Part shown: one piece after another, positions 10,601 to 20,065 of the stretch
Layout of the letters: each line of letters begins with the position of its first letter
How positions within the stretch are numbered: the stretch's first letter is position 1
Assembly: GCF_038396675.1 (NCBI RefSeq)
Contig: NC_088931.1
Coordinates: 70,783,501-70,847,500, forward strand
Length of the DNA: 64,000 nucleotides
DNA from: Hydra vulgaris
Lineage: Eukaryota > Cnidaria > Hydrozoa > Anthoathecata > Hydridae
Reading direction: 5' to 3'
Translations under genes and position numbers: made by a program
Notes under the pieces: generated by a model
Databases searched by the model: none
Seen by the model: only the letters and a program-made list of their open reading frames with translations
What the model was told of the DNA's origin: nothing

Positions 10601-11150
10601 TAATATTTTATAATTTTTATAAAATGACATATTTATTTTAATATTCTCCTTGTTTAATTTATAAATTCAACAAAAAACCATTTTATTCTAGTTGGTTTCG
10701 CTGATCTAAGTCGGTAAAAGTAGAACTAGACCCGATCCAAACATGCTGCGTTGAGTCAAGTTGGGTCAGGTTTAAATCTAGATCTGATCAATATTTTCCG
10801 AATGCATGGTTGTAAATATGAACATGTCTTGGTCGCTAAAATACGCGACAACATACTTATTTCTAACTGTCAGTGTTGGTCAGTTAAAAGCAAAAATTTT
10901 TTTGTCACGTCAAACAGAAAAGTTAAAAATACTTCAAAAGTAAATTTTGTTTTTTAATCCCATTTTTTAGATTATATTTTATACGTCCCAACTTTTTTAG
11001 TTAGAATATAATCGTAAAAACTCGTTCAATTATTCCAAATGCAATCAAAAACATATTATTATGCTACAAAGTTCTCAATCACAACTAGAGGACCCATAAT
11101 GGAATACGATATTGAAACTTGAACATTGAGCATGAATTTTTTAATATAAC
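10600..11150. other. AT-rich intergenic sequence
   Basis: No gene recognised. A somewhat GC-richer patch at 10690-10790 (GACCCGATCC, GTTGGGTCAGG) resembles the word content of degraded transposon ends but has no partner. Confidence 0.4.
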
Positions 11151-11155
11151 TTGAA

Positions 11156-11205
11156 TTAACTTAACTGCACAAATGTAGTTATAACTTAACTGCACAAATG
11201 TAGTT
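11156..11205 (+). repeat. Direct duplication of about 24 bp
   Basis: ACTTAACTGCACAAATGTAG occurs twice in direct orientation, separated by only a few bases. Confidence 0.8.
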
Positions 11206-11246
11206 CGCGTCAAACTATTATTAAAACTGTTCAACTCAACAGGTTA

Positions 11247-11281
11247 ATCAAATTTACTCAAAACTGTTGAGTAAATTTGAT
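11247..11281. repeat. Short perfect hairpin, 15-bp arms, 5-nt loop
   Basis: ATCAAATTTACTCAA at 11247-11261 is followed by AACTG and the exact reverse complement at 11267-11281. Confidence 0.9.
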
Positions 11282-11373
11282 CATAGAAAGCCATAAATTT
11301 AGCTGTTTGTGATTGTTGAGACTAAACAAAAAAAAAAAAGTACGAGAGAATCTAACCTAAGGTAAGCTAAGTT

Positions 11374-11438
11374 AAAACCAGCAGTAAAGTACGCCTTACT
11401 AAGTTACGCTTAGTAAAGCGTACTTTACTGCTGGTTTT
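11374..11438. repeat. Long near-perfect hairpin, 30-nt arms, 5-nt loop
   Basis: The arm at 11374-11394 (AAAACCAGCAGTAAAGTACG...) is exactly complementary to 11418-11438. The inner 8 bp (TTACTAAG at 11396-11403, CTTAGTAA at 11409-11416) also pair; only C11395 and A11417 do not. The loop is TTACG. The size fits a cnidarian pre-miRNA, but it may equally be a mutational inverted duplication like others in this window. Confidence 0.85.
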
Positions 11439-11439
11439 A

Positions 11440-11795
11440 TTACTAATAGTAGAGCGTGCCATTGCATCTATGCATACCACGTGTTTTAGTTTAGCGTAAA
11501 TTTTACTTTTACTAACAAAGATATGGGAAAACCTTTTTATAAACAACTTCAAGAGTAAACCTTTAATAATTTTAATATATTTTGTAACTACTGACATCAT
11601 TAAGTTCAAATTTATATATCCTGGAGAGCTATCCATTTAATTGATTGATTTTAAATTAAGTAAAGAATCATTTACCAGTGCAATTCTTCAACTCAATGAG
11701 GGTTGTTTTAGACTTGCTAAAGTGTTTTAGAAACTTGAAATACTGAACAGTGTCTGTTTTAACATAACTTCTGATTAATTTGACCAATACAGCAT
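11440..11795. other. AT-rich sequence, nothing recognised
   Basis: A - strand frame of 89 codons runs through the hairpin and this stretch, but it shows no family resemblance and is not accepted as a gene. Confidence 0.4.
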
Positions 11796-11803
11796 CCTAA
11801 ATT

Positions 11804-13044
11804 AGTGTTGCAAATGTAAAATTTACTGGTAAATTACTAGTAAATTTTAAAAAATTACTTCTTGGTAGATTTTGTAGTTTTTTAATAAAAAGAAAGACAA
11901 TGTTAATTCTTTAATAAAAGATATAATAATCAAAATGTACTTAGAGCTTCATTTCATAGTATTATAGCTGTTAAAATACATACTTCGTAAAAAGTGAGCT
12001 TTTTTAATCTAACGACTTTTATTTATACAAATTGAAAGAAAGTCTATTTTATGCAAAATGTTTTAATGACACCAGCTTATAGCATATAAACTGTTGAATA
12101 AACATTAAAACTAAAACCTTTTCAAAATTTTCAAATTTTCGACATGAAAATAAGATATCTGATTTTAAAGAGGGATAAAAGAGTCTCTATTAAAATGGGG
12201 ACACAATGACTAGATTGTAGCTAGATTGATGCTGTCGATACACCACATGGGTGTCATTTAGTTTAAATTGTAAAAAATGTGTAAACTTAAAAAAAAAAAA
12301 TTAAGCTTAAAATAAAACAAAAGTAGTCGGTAAAACCCTGTTACAATGGGTTGCTGCTAATTTTTTAATCCCCAGTCAATACCACAAGGTCTCATTTGCT
12401 TATCTTGCATTGGGGTTAGTGGTGGATTAAGAATTTTTGGGGCCCAGGGCTGGTTTAAGCCAGGTAGCCCCTTTCCACATTATGAATCAAATATTTAATT
12501 TTCAGAGTGTTTTTTTTAAATTATCTTTTATTTTGAATTGGATCCCCCAAAATTGCAGTGGTTCAATAAAAATAAAAGCCCTACCTTTAATCCAGCACTG
12601 ATTGGGACCTCATGTTTTTAATTAATGTCCTTCAAAGAGTGAAGTTCGTTATCTTAGACATTCACACCAAAAAATTAAAAAAAAGATTATATTTTGTTTA
12701 CTTTTTTTATTTTCATTGGAATATTAAGAGCTTTTCTTTAAAATGATGTAATGAAGTAGAAGCAGATCAAAAATGGTTAATTGGTTGAATACTAGGTTTT
12801 ATACCCCGTTTTCAAACTCCAAGATGATTTCGACAACGCCTAAGCGCTCTAAGTGAGTAATCCTCATCGATTAGGTTGAGGTTGTGGAAATATCTCAATA
12901 AGTGCAAATTCCCAAATTCTTTCCAAAAATTTTCATTAAAAAAATTTTTTTTTAAACGAAAATTTATCTTTTCAGATTTAAAATTTACCGGAAAATTTAC
13001 CTAGAATATTTTAAATAAAATTTACCGATAAATTTACATCCTAT
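11804..13044. mobile_element. Probable non-autonomous hAT-like element, 1.24 kb
   Basis: Both ends carry the same subterminal words in inverted orientation: AATGTAAAATTTACTGGTAA at the left, and AAAATTTACC..AAATTTACATCC at the right. Flanks are CCTAAATT (11796-11803) and CCTAAATA (13045-13052), a 7/8 match to an 8-bp target duplication as hAT elements make. No transposase remains. The exact terminal bases are uncertain. Confidence 0.5.
12417..12600. mobile_element. hAT MITE, 184 bp, nested in the 11804-13044 element
   Basis: Terminal inverted repeat TAGTGGTGGATTAA at the left and TTTAATCCAGCACTG at the right (reverse complement CAGTGCTGGATTAAA). Flanks ATTGGGGT (12409-12416) and ATTGGGAC (12601-12608) match at 6 of 8 positions. 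The interior has no coding sequence. Confidence 0.75.
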
Positions 13045-13227
13045 CCTAAATACAACTAATAAAGCATCAGATAAATAAAAAGCAAAAATTCTAAAGACTA
13101 TAAAGAAGCGTTTATTGCATCAGATTTGAGAGGAAAAACTTATTGAAGTATTGAAGGAAAAATACGTAGAAACGAAAAAGTTTTTTTAAAGTAGTTTTTA
13201 TTTTTAGTTTTCAGGCTATATTTATCA

Positions 13228-13424
13228 AGTGTACTGCTAGCGCAAGTGTACTGCTAGCGCAAGTGTACTGCTAGCGCAAGTGTACTGCTAGCGCAAGTGT
13301 ACTGCTAGCGCAAGTGTACTGCTAGCGCAAGTGTACTGCTAGCGCAAGTGTACTGCTAGCGCAAGTGTACTGCTAGCGCAAGTGTACTGCTAGCGCAAGT
13401 GTACTGCTAGCGCAAGTGTACTGC
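13228..13424 (+). repeat. 17-bp minisatellite, about 11.5 copies, nearly identical
   Basis: Unit GTGTACTGCTAGCGCAA repeated head to tail with essentially no divergence. Each unit contains the palindrome GCTAGC and the near-palindrome TGCTAGCGCA. Homogeneity implies recent expansion. It is not a CRISPR: there are no unique spacers. Confidence 0.97.
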
Positions 13425-13492
13425 ACTTTTTTGTAAAGATTTATTTATAAGTTTGTTTGAGCTAAAGGTTTAGGGTTAATATTTTTGGATAG

Positions 13493-13532
13493 ATACAAGT
13501 AACATGCACTAGATACAAGTAACATGCACAAC
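13493..13532 (+). repeat. 20-bp direct duplication
   Basis: AGATACAAGTAACATGCAC is present twice in tandem. A second small duplication (GCTAAACGGTA) follows at 13563-13602. Confidence 0.85.
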
Positions 13533-13730
13533 TATACAAAGTTTGAAAGTTAAAAGAGCTTTTGCTAAACGGTAGTTTAGAAACGGTAGTTTTGCTAAAC
13601 GGTATTTTTAATAAATCCCGTTTTTGGGGTAATTGTGGTAAAGAAAATCCCCTCTTCAATAATTAATGCATCTCTTTAAATAATAATAACATTTTTGTCA
13701 AATCACATACACTCGGTACATAATTTCCTT

Positions 13731-13812
13731 CAGTAAGGAAGCAGGTGTGAACTTGCTTGTTAAATGCTCTTCCGCGGTGCTCTGAGACAAGACCGTTCTT
13801 GGGGCACCTAAA
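13731..13812 (+). repeat. SINE 3' domain fragment
   Basis: Contains GTTAAATGCTCTTCCGCGGT, a GCTCTGAGACAAGA stretch and TTCTTGGGGCACCTA, matching the reverse complement of 3021-3107 and the tail of 19885-20065. An A-rich stretch (AAAATAAAAAC) follows, as expected at a SINE 3' end. The tRNA-like head is missing or diverged. Confidence 0.65.
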
Positions 13813-14220
13813 ATAAAAACTTTAAAAATAAAGGTTTTGAAAAAGATGTTTGTTTTTCTTTATACACCTTTAGGAGGTACAATAAGAAAAACATTTCCTG
13901 AAAATTTCATATAAATCGGTCGAGTGGTTTTTAAAATACCTTTTACTAATACAAAAATACTAATATAGAAATGCAGGCTTTTAAAGTATTTTTTATAATA
14001 TTTTGTTCTGTTATTATATAATTTTTCTAAAATATAAGAGCATTTATTATATATTAAATGTTTCAAAAGTATTGTTGAGTATGCGTAAAAGAAAAATATT
14101 ATAGTATCTTATGACATCGACAGTCTTTACTAGTGGGTAATGACAACTATTTTTGCTATAAAATGCTCATAAGATAAGTTTTCTAAAATTTGTTCAAAGT
14201 CTAAGGTGAAACCACAAGTA
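13813..14220. other. AT-rich sequence, nothing recognised
   Basis: No coding remnant is seen before the LINE frames begin near 14.3 kb, although this stretch may be an eroded 5' part of the LINE. Confidence 0.35.
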
Positions 14221-14279
14221 TTTAAAAAAATGAAACTAAATACAAAAATGACAAAAATTCTTTTGAAACATTAAAAAAA

Positions 14280-16055
14280 CAAATTAAAAAAAACTATTAC
14301 TCCAATCTGCTCAAAAACTCAATAGAATGGAAGAAATAAATGGGATATAATAAAAGAAGTAACTGGAAAAAAGAAACTAAACATAAACACTGTTTTTCCA
14401 AATCGTTTACAAACAAAAATGAACACAGATTTTTTGACAAAGACAAAATTGCTGATATGTTTAATGAATTCTTTATAAACGTTGGTAAAAATTTAACCGA
14501 AAAAATAATTCCGGGAAGCAAAACGTTCAAGTCCTTTTTAAAAAAAAATACACTCAGTTATGAATGAGTTTGAAATATTCTCGGATGAACTTCGAACAGC
14601 TTTAAATTTACTTAAAACCAACTAAAGTCCAGACATCGACGAAATCAATGCAATTGTTTTAAAATCAGTAATTGATATTATCTAATCGCCTCTTTTAACA
14701 ATATTCAATTTATCCTTTAAAACTGGAGTTTTTCCTGACCAATTAAAATTAGTAAGAGTAGTCCCTATTTATAAGAATGGCGATTACTCTTCATCCAACT
14801 ACAGGCCTATATCAATTCTTTCTTGCTTTTCAAAACTTCTTGAACGTATCATGCATAATAAGTTATATAACTATCTTGAAATAAATAATATTCTGTATAG
14901 TAAACAGTTTGGTTTTCGCAAGAGCCATTCAACATATCATGCAATAATTGAATTAGTCAATAAAATTTTGAATGGTTTTGAAAATAATAAATATACTCTA
15001 ACCTTGTTTATTGATTTAACCAAAGCTCAGATTCATGGTTCAGATATTGCTAAAATAACAGAAAACAAGGAGTGTCGCACAACTCAGCATGTACACGATT
15101 ACAAACAATTAGTTGTGGTGTACCCCAAGGCTCAATTTTTACCCTTTACTATTTTTACGCTAAACGATATCTACTTAACTTCAAACATTCTAAATTTTAC
15201 TCTTTTTGCTGATGATACGAATATTTTCTTTACTCACTCAAATATAAAAACAGTATTTTCTACAGTTAATCACGAGCTGCAAAACTTAAATGAATGGTTC
15301 AAAACTAATAAACTTTCCTTAATTATACTCAAAACCAAATATCGACTGTATAAAGCACAAACGTAGTATGTCCACATTTTTATGAATCAATGTTTTACTA
15401 TATTCTTATTGGCGATATCCATCATTAGATATAACACAAAACACATAATACTTTGCTATATTTTACAAATGGTTTTGAAAATTGAAATCCGTTTTTCTCC
15501 ATATTTTGGTTTTTGGACATACTACATTTGTGCTCTATACAGTCGATATGTTTTATTGGCATCATGCATAAAATAAAACACCTTCTAAATAAAACTTGCT
15601 TAATAAATATATATTATTTGTTCATTCACAGTTATATCAACTATTGCAATATCGTTTGGGCAAGCTCACACTCTTCAGTACTAAAGAAAATATACGTTAA
15701 ACAAAAGCAAGCGTGTCGAATAGTATGCAATGCTAATAGATATACCCACGCCAAACCATTATTCAGGGATATTGGAGCTCTAAATATTTATGAGCTAAAT
15801 TTCATCCAAAATTTAATATTATGTTTCAATCGCAAAACAACTAGCTACCAAAATACTTTGAAAATCAATTTTCCACCATTAATCACAAATACCCAACGAA
15901 GTACTCTTTTCAAAACTTTAAAATTCCAAAGACTTAACTTAAATATAACTGACTTCTCTATCTCTTCTCGAGGACTGGGGCAATGGAATTCGATCCTTAA
16001 AGAGGAAATAAAAAACATGGTGTCATCAGATCTCTTTAAAGCAGCAGTCAAATAG
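14280..16055 (+). pseudogene. Non-LTR retrotransposon (CR1/jockey-like LINE) reverse transcriptase, broken
   Basis: Successive frames carry the ORF2 reverse transcriptase in order. 14340-14567 gives the linker between endonuclease and RT (MFNEFFINVGKNL). About 14740-15030 gives RT blocks with NYRPISILSCFSKLLERI, QFGFRKSHST and FIDLTKA. 15173-15360 holds the catalytic FADDT. 15513-16055 gives the thumb and C-terminal part with SYINYCNIVWASS and SSRGLGQWNSILKEE. Frameshifts and stops lie near 14350, 14565, 14626, 15040 and 15360. No endonuclease is seen, so it is 5'-truncated or eroded. Its 3' UTR continues beyond the hAT insertion at 16213-17983. Confidence 0.88.
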
Positions 16056-16212
16056 CACTTATTTAACTTAAGTGACTTCAAAACACTCTCCTATTTTTAA
16101 AGATCAAATCAATAATAACTAACTAAAACAAATTTATCCCTTTTGGACGACTATAAACGATGATTATACCATGATTTAGTTCTACTTACGAGTTCTACTT
16201 ATGGATGATTAT
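16056..16212 (+). mobile_element. LINE 3' UTR, proximal part
   Basis: Non-coding sequence after the RT frame, ending at the 8-bp flank ATGATTAT (16205-16212) of the hAT insertion. It resumes at 17984. Confidence 0.55.
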
Positions 16213-17983
16213 TAGAGATAGGAATGGAACCCTTTTTATAAAGTTCGGGTCCGGTCCGATTCGGTTCGGTTAAATCTAATGTTTGAGTTCGGTTCGGTTC
16301 GGTCTTAAGCTCAGTTCGGGTTTGGTTCGGTTCGGTAACAACTAAAGTTTAGGTTCGGTTCGGTTCGGAATCAATCCAATCGTTTTTTATTAGTTTGATT
16401 TGTTACACTCACATAAAACACAAATAATTTAAATTATTAAGATCCCTCTCTACCATTAAATAAATGAAAAACCTAAATTTTTTTGATTTTTTGATTTTAG
16501 TAAAAAAAACTTTTACAAGAAAACCAAAAAAATACTTATCTAATTTCAAAAACAAAAACTTTTCAATTAATTTGAGTTACAGTTGTTTATTTTGAGATAC
16601 AATGGTTGTTTATTTTGAAACTTGTATAGCAACGGTCGCTAAGGGGCATATTTTCTAAAAGTACCTATTGTTATTTGAACTAATTTAATAAAGAAAATAT
16701 ATTTAGCCTGATGGCTAGTATAACCAATTATAGAATAATTTATTTTTTTTCATCTTTTTTTGCATTTTTTTAAAAATTAAAAAATTTACTTTTGTGCTCA
16801 TTGTTTCTCAAAAGTATTAAGATTTTGTTGACAAAACGCTTTGAAATTTTCCCAAGTTTAAGAATGGGTATGACTGCAATTTGAACCTCAATCAAACATT
16901 TAAATCTAGTAGAACCTTTTTTTTTTAGATAAATTTTGGGGGCAGATAGTTGTGAACGTTGTCCTAGGTGCATTATAACTAAAATTAGAATTAATTACCA
17001 TTTTTGGTTATAGGTTTAGATTGTTATTTGTCCTTTTATTAATATACCCTGAAAATTTCAGCTCAGAAACTTTATTTGATCCGGAGAATTTTATAAAATA
17101 GATTCGGTCCTTGTTTATACTTTAACTCATAAATTTGCGCAAGTATTTGTCAAATTCATGTCCTGTGTCATTACTGCCAGCCTTAGTAGCAGCTGTTTAA
17201 AGTTTGCCTGCAAATCATACAATTCAGCATCAGCTTTACTCTTTTTTGAAGGAGACAGTTGATTTGAATGACTGCATTCACTAAAGCTGTCCATATCTGT
17301 ACTGTCTGAGTCCCAGCGTATCATCTGAGGTGTTGAAGAAATTATAATTTTGTCTACCATACTACGCATCTTTGAATAAACAAAACTGCGATCTTCTGCA
17401 TTGACGAAAAATTGGTAAGAAAGAACAATATATGTTGGTAGCTCATGCAAAGTATGATTATTTTTTAATCAAGCTGGGAAGAAAAGCTGCCTTTAAATTG
17501 CGCATACTGTCATTGTCTGAACCATTGATCTTACAGACTGACCGTAAACAAAATAGTATTATGTTAAGTGATGTCAACTTATGTTACGTAGTAAGTTATG
17601 CATTGTAGACTTATTTTATGTGTTAGGTTATGATAATTATGTTATATTATGTATTATAATTATGCATAATTGTACAATTAGTATAAATATATATATATAT
17701 ATATATGTTTTATGTTATGTATTGTAGACTTATGTTAAGTATTATATTATATATTATGTTATGTATAGTAGTGCAAATTACAAAATTTTCACTACTATAA
17801 ATCTCTTTTTGGTTTAGTTAGGGTAAGGAAAGTTTGTTTGGTTTGGTTTGTCTTCAACAATTTTAAAATTCGGTTTTGTATTCGGTTCGTTAACAAGTAA
17901 AGTTCGGGTTCGGTTCAGTTTGGTCGTATTTAAGGCTCTAGTTCAGTTCGTTCGGTTCGGGTTCGGTTTGTTTCCCATCTCTA
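16213..17983. mobile_element. hAT element remnant, 1771 bp, inserted in the LINE 3' UTR
   Basis: Left end TAGAGATAGGAA and right end TTTCCCATCTCTA form a terminal inverted repeat. Flanks ATGATTAT (16205-16212) and ATGATTTC (17984-17991) match 6 of 8. Both subterminal regions (16240-16375 and 17825-17970) are packed with GGTTCGG words. It keeps only a short transposase fragment at 17127-17450 on the - strand. Confidence 0.85.
17127..17450 (-). pseudogene. hAT transposase fragment
   Basis: A 107-codon frame inside the hAT remnant. It resembles the poorly conserved stretch of hAT/ZBED proteins between the catalytic core and the dimerisation region (YQFFVNAEDRSFVYSKMRSM), followed by a Ser-rich segment. 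No catalytic or dimerisation motif remains. Assignment rests mainly on its position inside a hAT element. Confidence 0.5.
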
Positions 17984-18205
17984 ATGATTTCATCATTGGT
18001 TAATAAAAAACTTAAGAATTTTTAATGTCACGTTAAACTCACGTGAAACTTATTGCAAAGTTGCAAATGAAAGGGAGCTTGATGATAAGACTACAGTTTT
18101 CTACTTGCTCCTGTCATTATTCTAATTCTTATCTAATTTATAAATGTATTAAAGCTTATTGTATTTAAAATAAGTTGTGACGAAATAAATTACAAAAAAA
18201 AAAGG
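17984..18205 (+). mobile_element. LINE 3' UTR, distal part, with A-rich tail
   Basis: Contains GAGCTTGATGATAAGACTAC and CTACTTGCTCC, closely resembling GGGCTGGATGATAAGACTTG in the LINE tail at 56.88 kb (- strand), and ends in AAATTACAAAAAAAAAAGG. This shows the LINE at 14.28 kb originally ran to about 18.2 kb. Confidence 0.65.
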
Positions 18206-18537
18206 AAAGAAAGTATAAGTTAATGAAAAATTTGATGTAAATTTTTTCCAAAACTTTTCATTCTTGGGGGTCGTCCATAAAGTACGTACGCCAAAAATTT
18301 TGAAATTTGACCCCCCTCCCCCCTGTTGCCATGCGTACTTTTATGTCCCCACCCCACCCCCCCACCCCTTAAAAGTACGTACGTTTCTCAAATACCTCCC
18401 CCCCTCAAATATCCCCCCCCCCCATCCCTCCATTTTTTTTTTTTATTAAATAAAAAGTTTAATTAAAAAAAAAAAAGACGGAGGCTACCTTAGATACTTT
18501 ATACTACCCCAAAGCTCTTTGCTTACGCATTTTAGAA

Positions 18538-18756
18538 ATGTCTTCAAGTATAAATGCAAATAATAATTTAGATAAATTTAAAATTTCTCAATGTAAGTGT
18601 GTATTTGGGCGAAAGGTTTATACGGCCGCAATAGTCGACGGAGAACCAGGTTCGATTCTCGGTGAAATCTCGGAAAACTTTATTTATTTTTTTAACGAAT
18701 CAAATGTAAATAAACTATACTTAAGGTGGACGTTTTTTTCAGGCACCCCTCTTTAG
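18538..18756 (+). other. Unrecognised 72-codon open frame inside the TIR element
   Basis: Begins MSSSINANNNLDKFKISQCK and has ordinary amino-acid composition, but matches no family I know. It may be a relic of an element-encoded protein or captured host sequence. Confidence 0.25.
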
Positions 18757-18984
18757 TAAGTAAAAAACGAGTCTAAGGTGAGATCAGTAATATTGAAAAC
18801 AAAGGGTAAAACCCAGTGGGAGGGAGCAACAGCAAATTTTGTGCCCTTTTGCTATTTTAAGAAGCTTTTTATTTTAGCAAAACCTAGCGGTCTTTGAGAC
18901 GCCATTGACACGTTTTTTTTGGGGTGACTCCGTCCCATCAACCACGGCCCTCAGGTCTTACTCAGGGCCAGTATATAAGGGCGG

Positions 18985-19345
18985 GCATTGTGTGCATGGG
19001 CCCCCTCAGGATTTTTTGATGTTTTGATTTTTGATGATAGAACACTTTCACACAACGTGCAAACTTAAGTTTGTTAATATGCCAAATGAGGTGGCCTTGC
19101 AAAAAATTTGGATTTTTTTTCCAAATCCAAAAGTTATAGCCATGCAAAATTTACACCCCTCTCATTTTGGGGGTCGGGAGGGTAAGCGTTTTAAGGCTTT
19201 TTGTTCACAGGCCTCCGCCATCCCGATATTTTGCAAGGCCTCCTCATTTGGCATAGGTATAAACAAACTTAAGATATGAGTTTGCACGATGTGTGAAAGT
19301 GTCCTATCTGCAACATCAAAAAATTCTGAGGGCGCCCATACATGT
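18985..19345. mobile_element. Nested foldback MITE, about 360 bp
   Basis: The two halves are inverted copies of each other. Left landmarks: CCCTCAGGATTTTTTGATGTT, ACACTTTCACACAACGTGCA, GCCAAATGAGGTGGCCTTGC. Right landmarks, inverted: GCAAGGCCTCCTCATTTGGC, TGCACGATGTGTGAAAGTGT, AACATCAAAAAATTCTGAGGG. It lies within the 18267-19592 element. Termini are approximate. Confidence 0.75.
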
Positions 19346-19884
19346 GTGTGCATAGAGGAAAACTAGACCCTCTACTTCATATACCATACATCTTTTTATG
19401 TTGGCAAACTAGAATCTTTAGTCAGAATGTAACTTTTCTATTGATTAGCTGGTTAATTGTGATAAATTAGAAAATCGAAGTACGTACTTTTAAATTGAAC
19501 CCTCCCCCCCCCCCCTCCCATACGCTTTCGTACGCTTTTTGAAGACCCCCCCCCCTCCCCCCTATGAGCGTACGTACTTTATGGACGACCCCTTGCTTAA
19601 CGATAACAGAGATGGTTGCAGACATTTTTAACATCAATTCTTCCCAAATACGGAGTCAAAAATTTCCACGTAAATAAATTTGTAGCTACCAACACCATTG
19701 AGTTTCCACTGCGTATTATTCCTGATTTAACTTTATTTTATGATGCTTTTACGTTCAATACATAAAAAGGTTTGCATTTATGTTTCATGTTTGCATTATT
19801 ACTATTACACTTACTATATTTACATATTTTTCTTACGTTATCATTTCATAAAAAATATGTTTCTATTTTCTAAGACGTTAAGTC

Positions 19885-20065
19885 TGTGCATCTGTGTTGC
19901 AATGGTTAAAGTTCTGGCTTGGAACTAAGAGGTCTGAGGTTGATGTCGGCTCTAGCCGATCAAGTGATATTGTTAAGGTTGAAGACGTAATTTTTTTAGT
20001 TAAATGTTTTTGCGCAGTGCTATGCAATAAGAACGTAGGGACTTCTGGGAGCACCTTAATAACCA
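19885..20065 (+). repeat. tRNA-derived SINE
   Basis: The head is tRNA-like: TGGTTAAAGTTCTGG resembles an A box and GAGGTTGATGTCGG a decayed B box, at spacing normal for a tRNA gene. The tail (GTTAAATG, GCGCAGTGCT, AATAAGAACGT, CTTCTGGGAGCACCTTAA) matches the fragments at 3021 and 13731. Not a functional tRNA: the stems do not fold into a cloverleaf. Confidence 0.65.

Larger units (their letters stand above)
18267..19592. mobile_element. TIR DNA element, 1326 bp, GGGGTCGTCCATAAAGTACG termini
   Basis: The left end GGGGTCGTCCATAAAGTACG (18267-18286) is repeated exactly in inverted orientation at 19573-19592. Flanking TTG at 18264-18266 and 19593-19595 may be a 3-bp target duplication. C-rich homopolymer tracts lie just inside both ends (18309-18425 and 19500-19561). 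No transposase domain is recognised. Ends of the same family occur at 42555-42578 and 62307-62753. Confidence 0.85.

Noticed and set aside
13228-13424. Possible CRISPR-like array
   Set aside because: Units are contiguous with no unique spacers, in a eukaryotic setting; it is a minisatellite.
13465-13480. Telomere-like GGTTTAGGGTTA
   Set aside because: A single occurrence without tandem TTAGGG units.
19885-19960. Functional tRNA gene
   Set aside because: A- and B-box-like words are present but the arms do not pair; it fits a SINE head.
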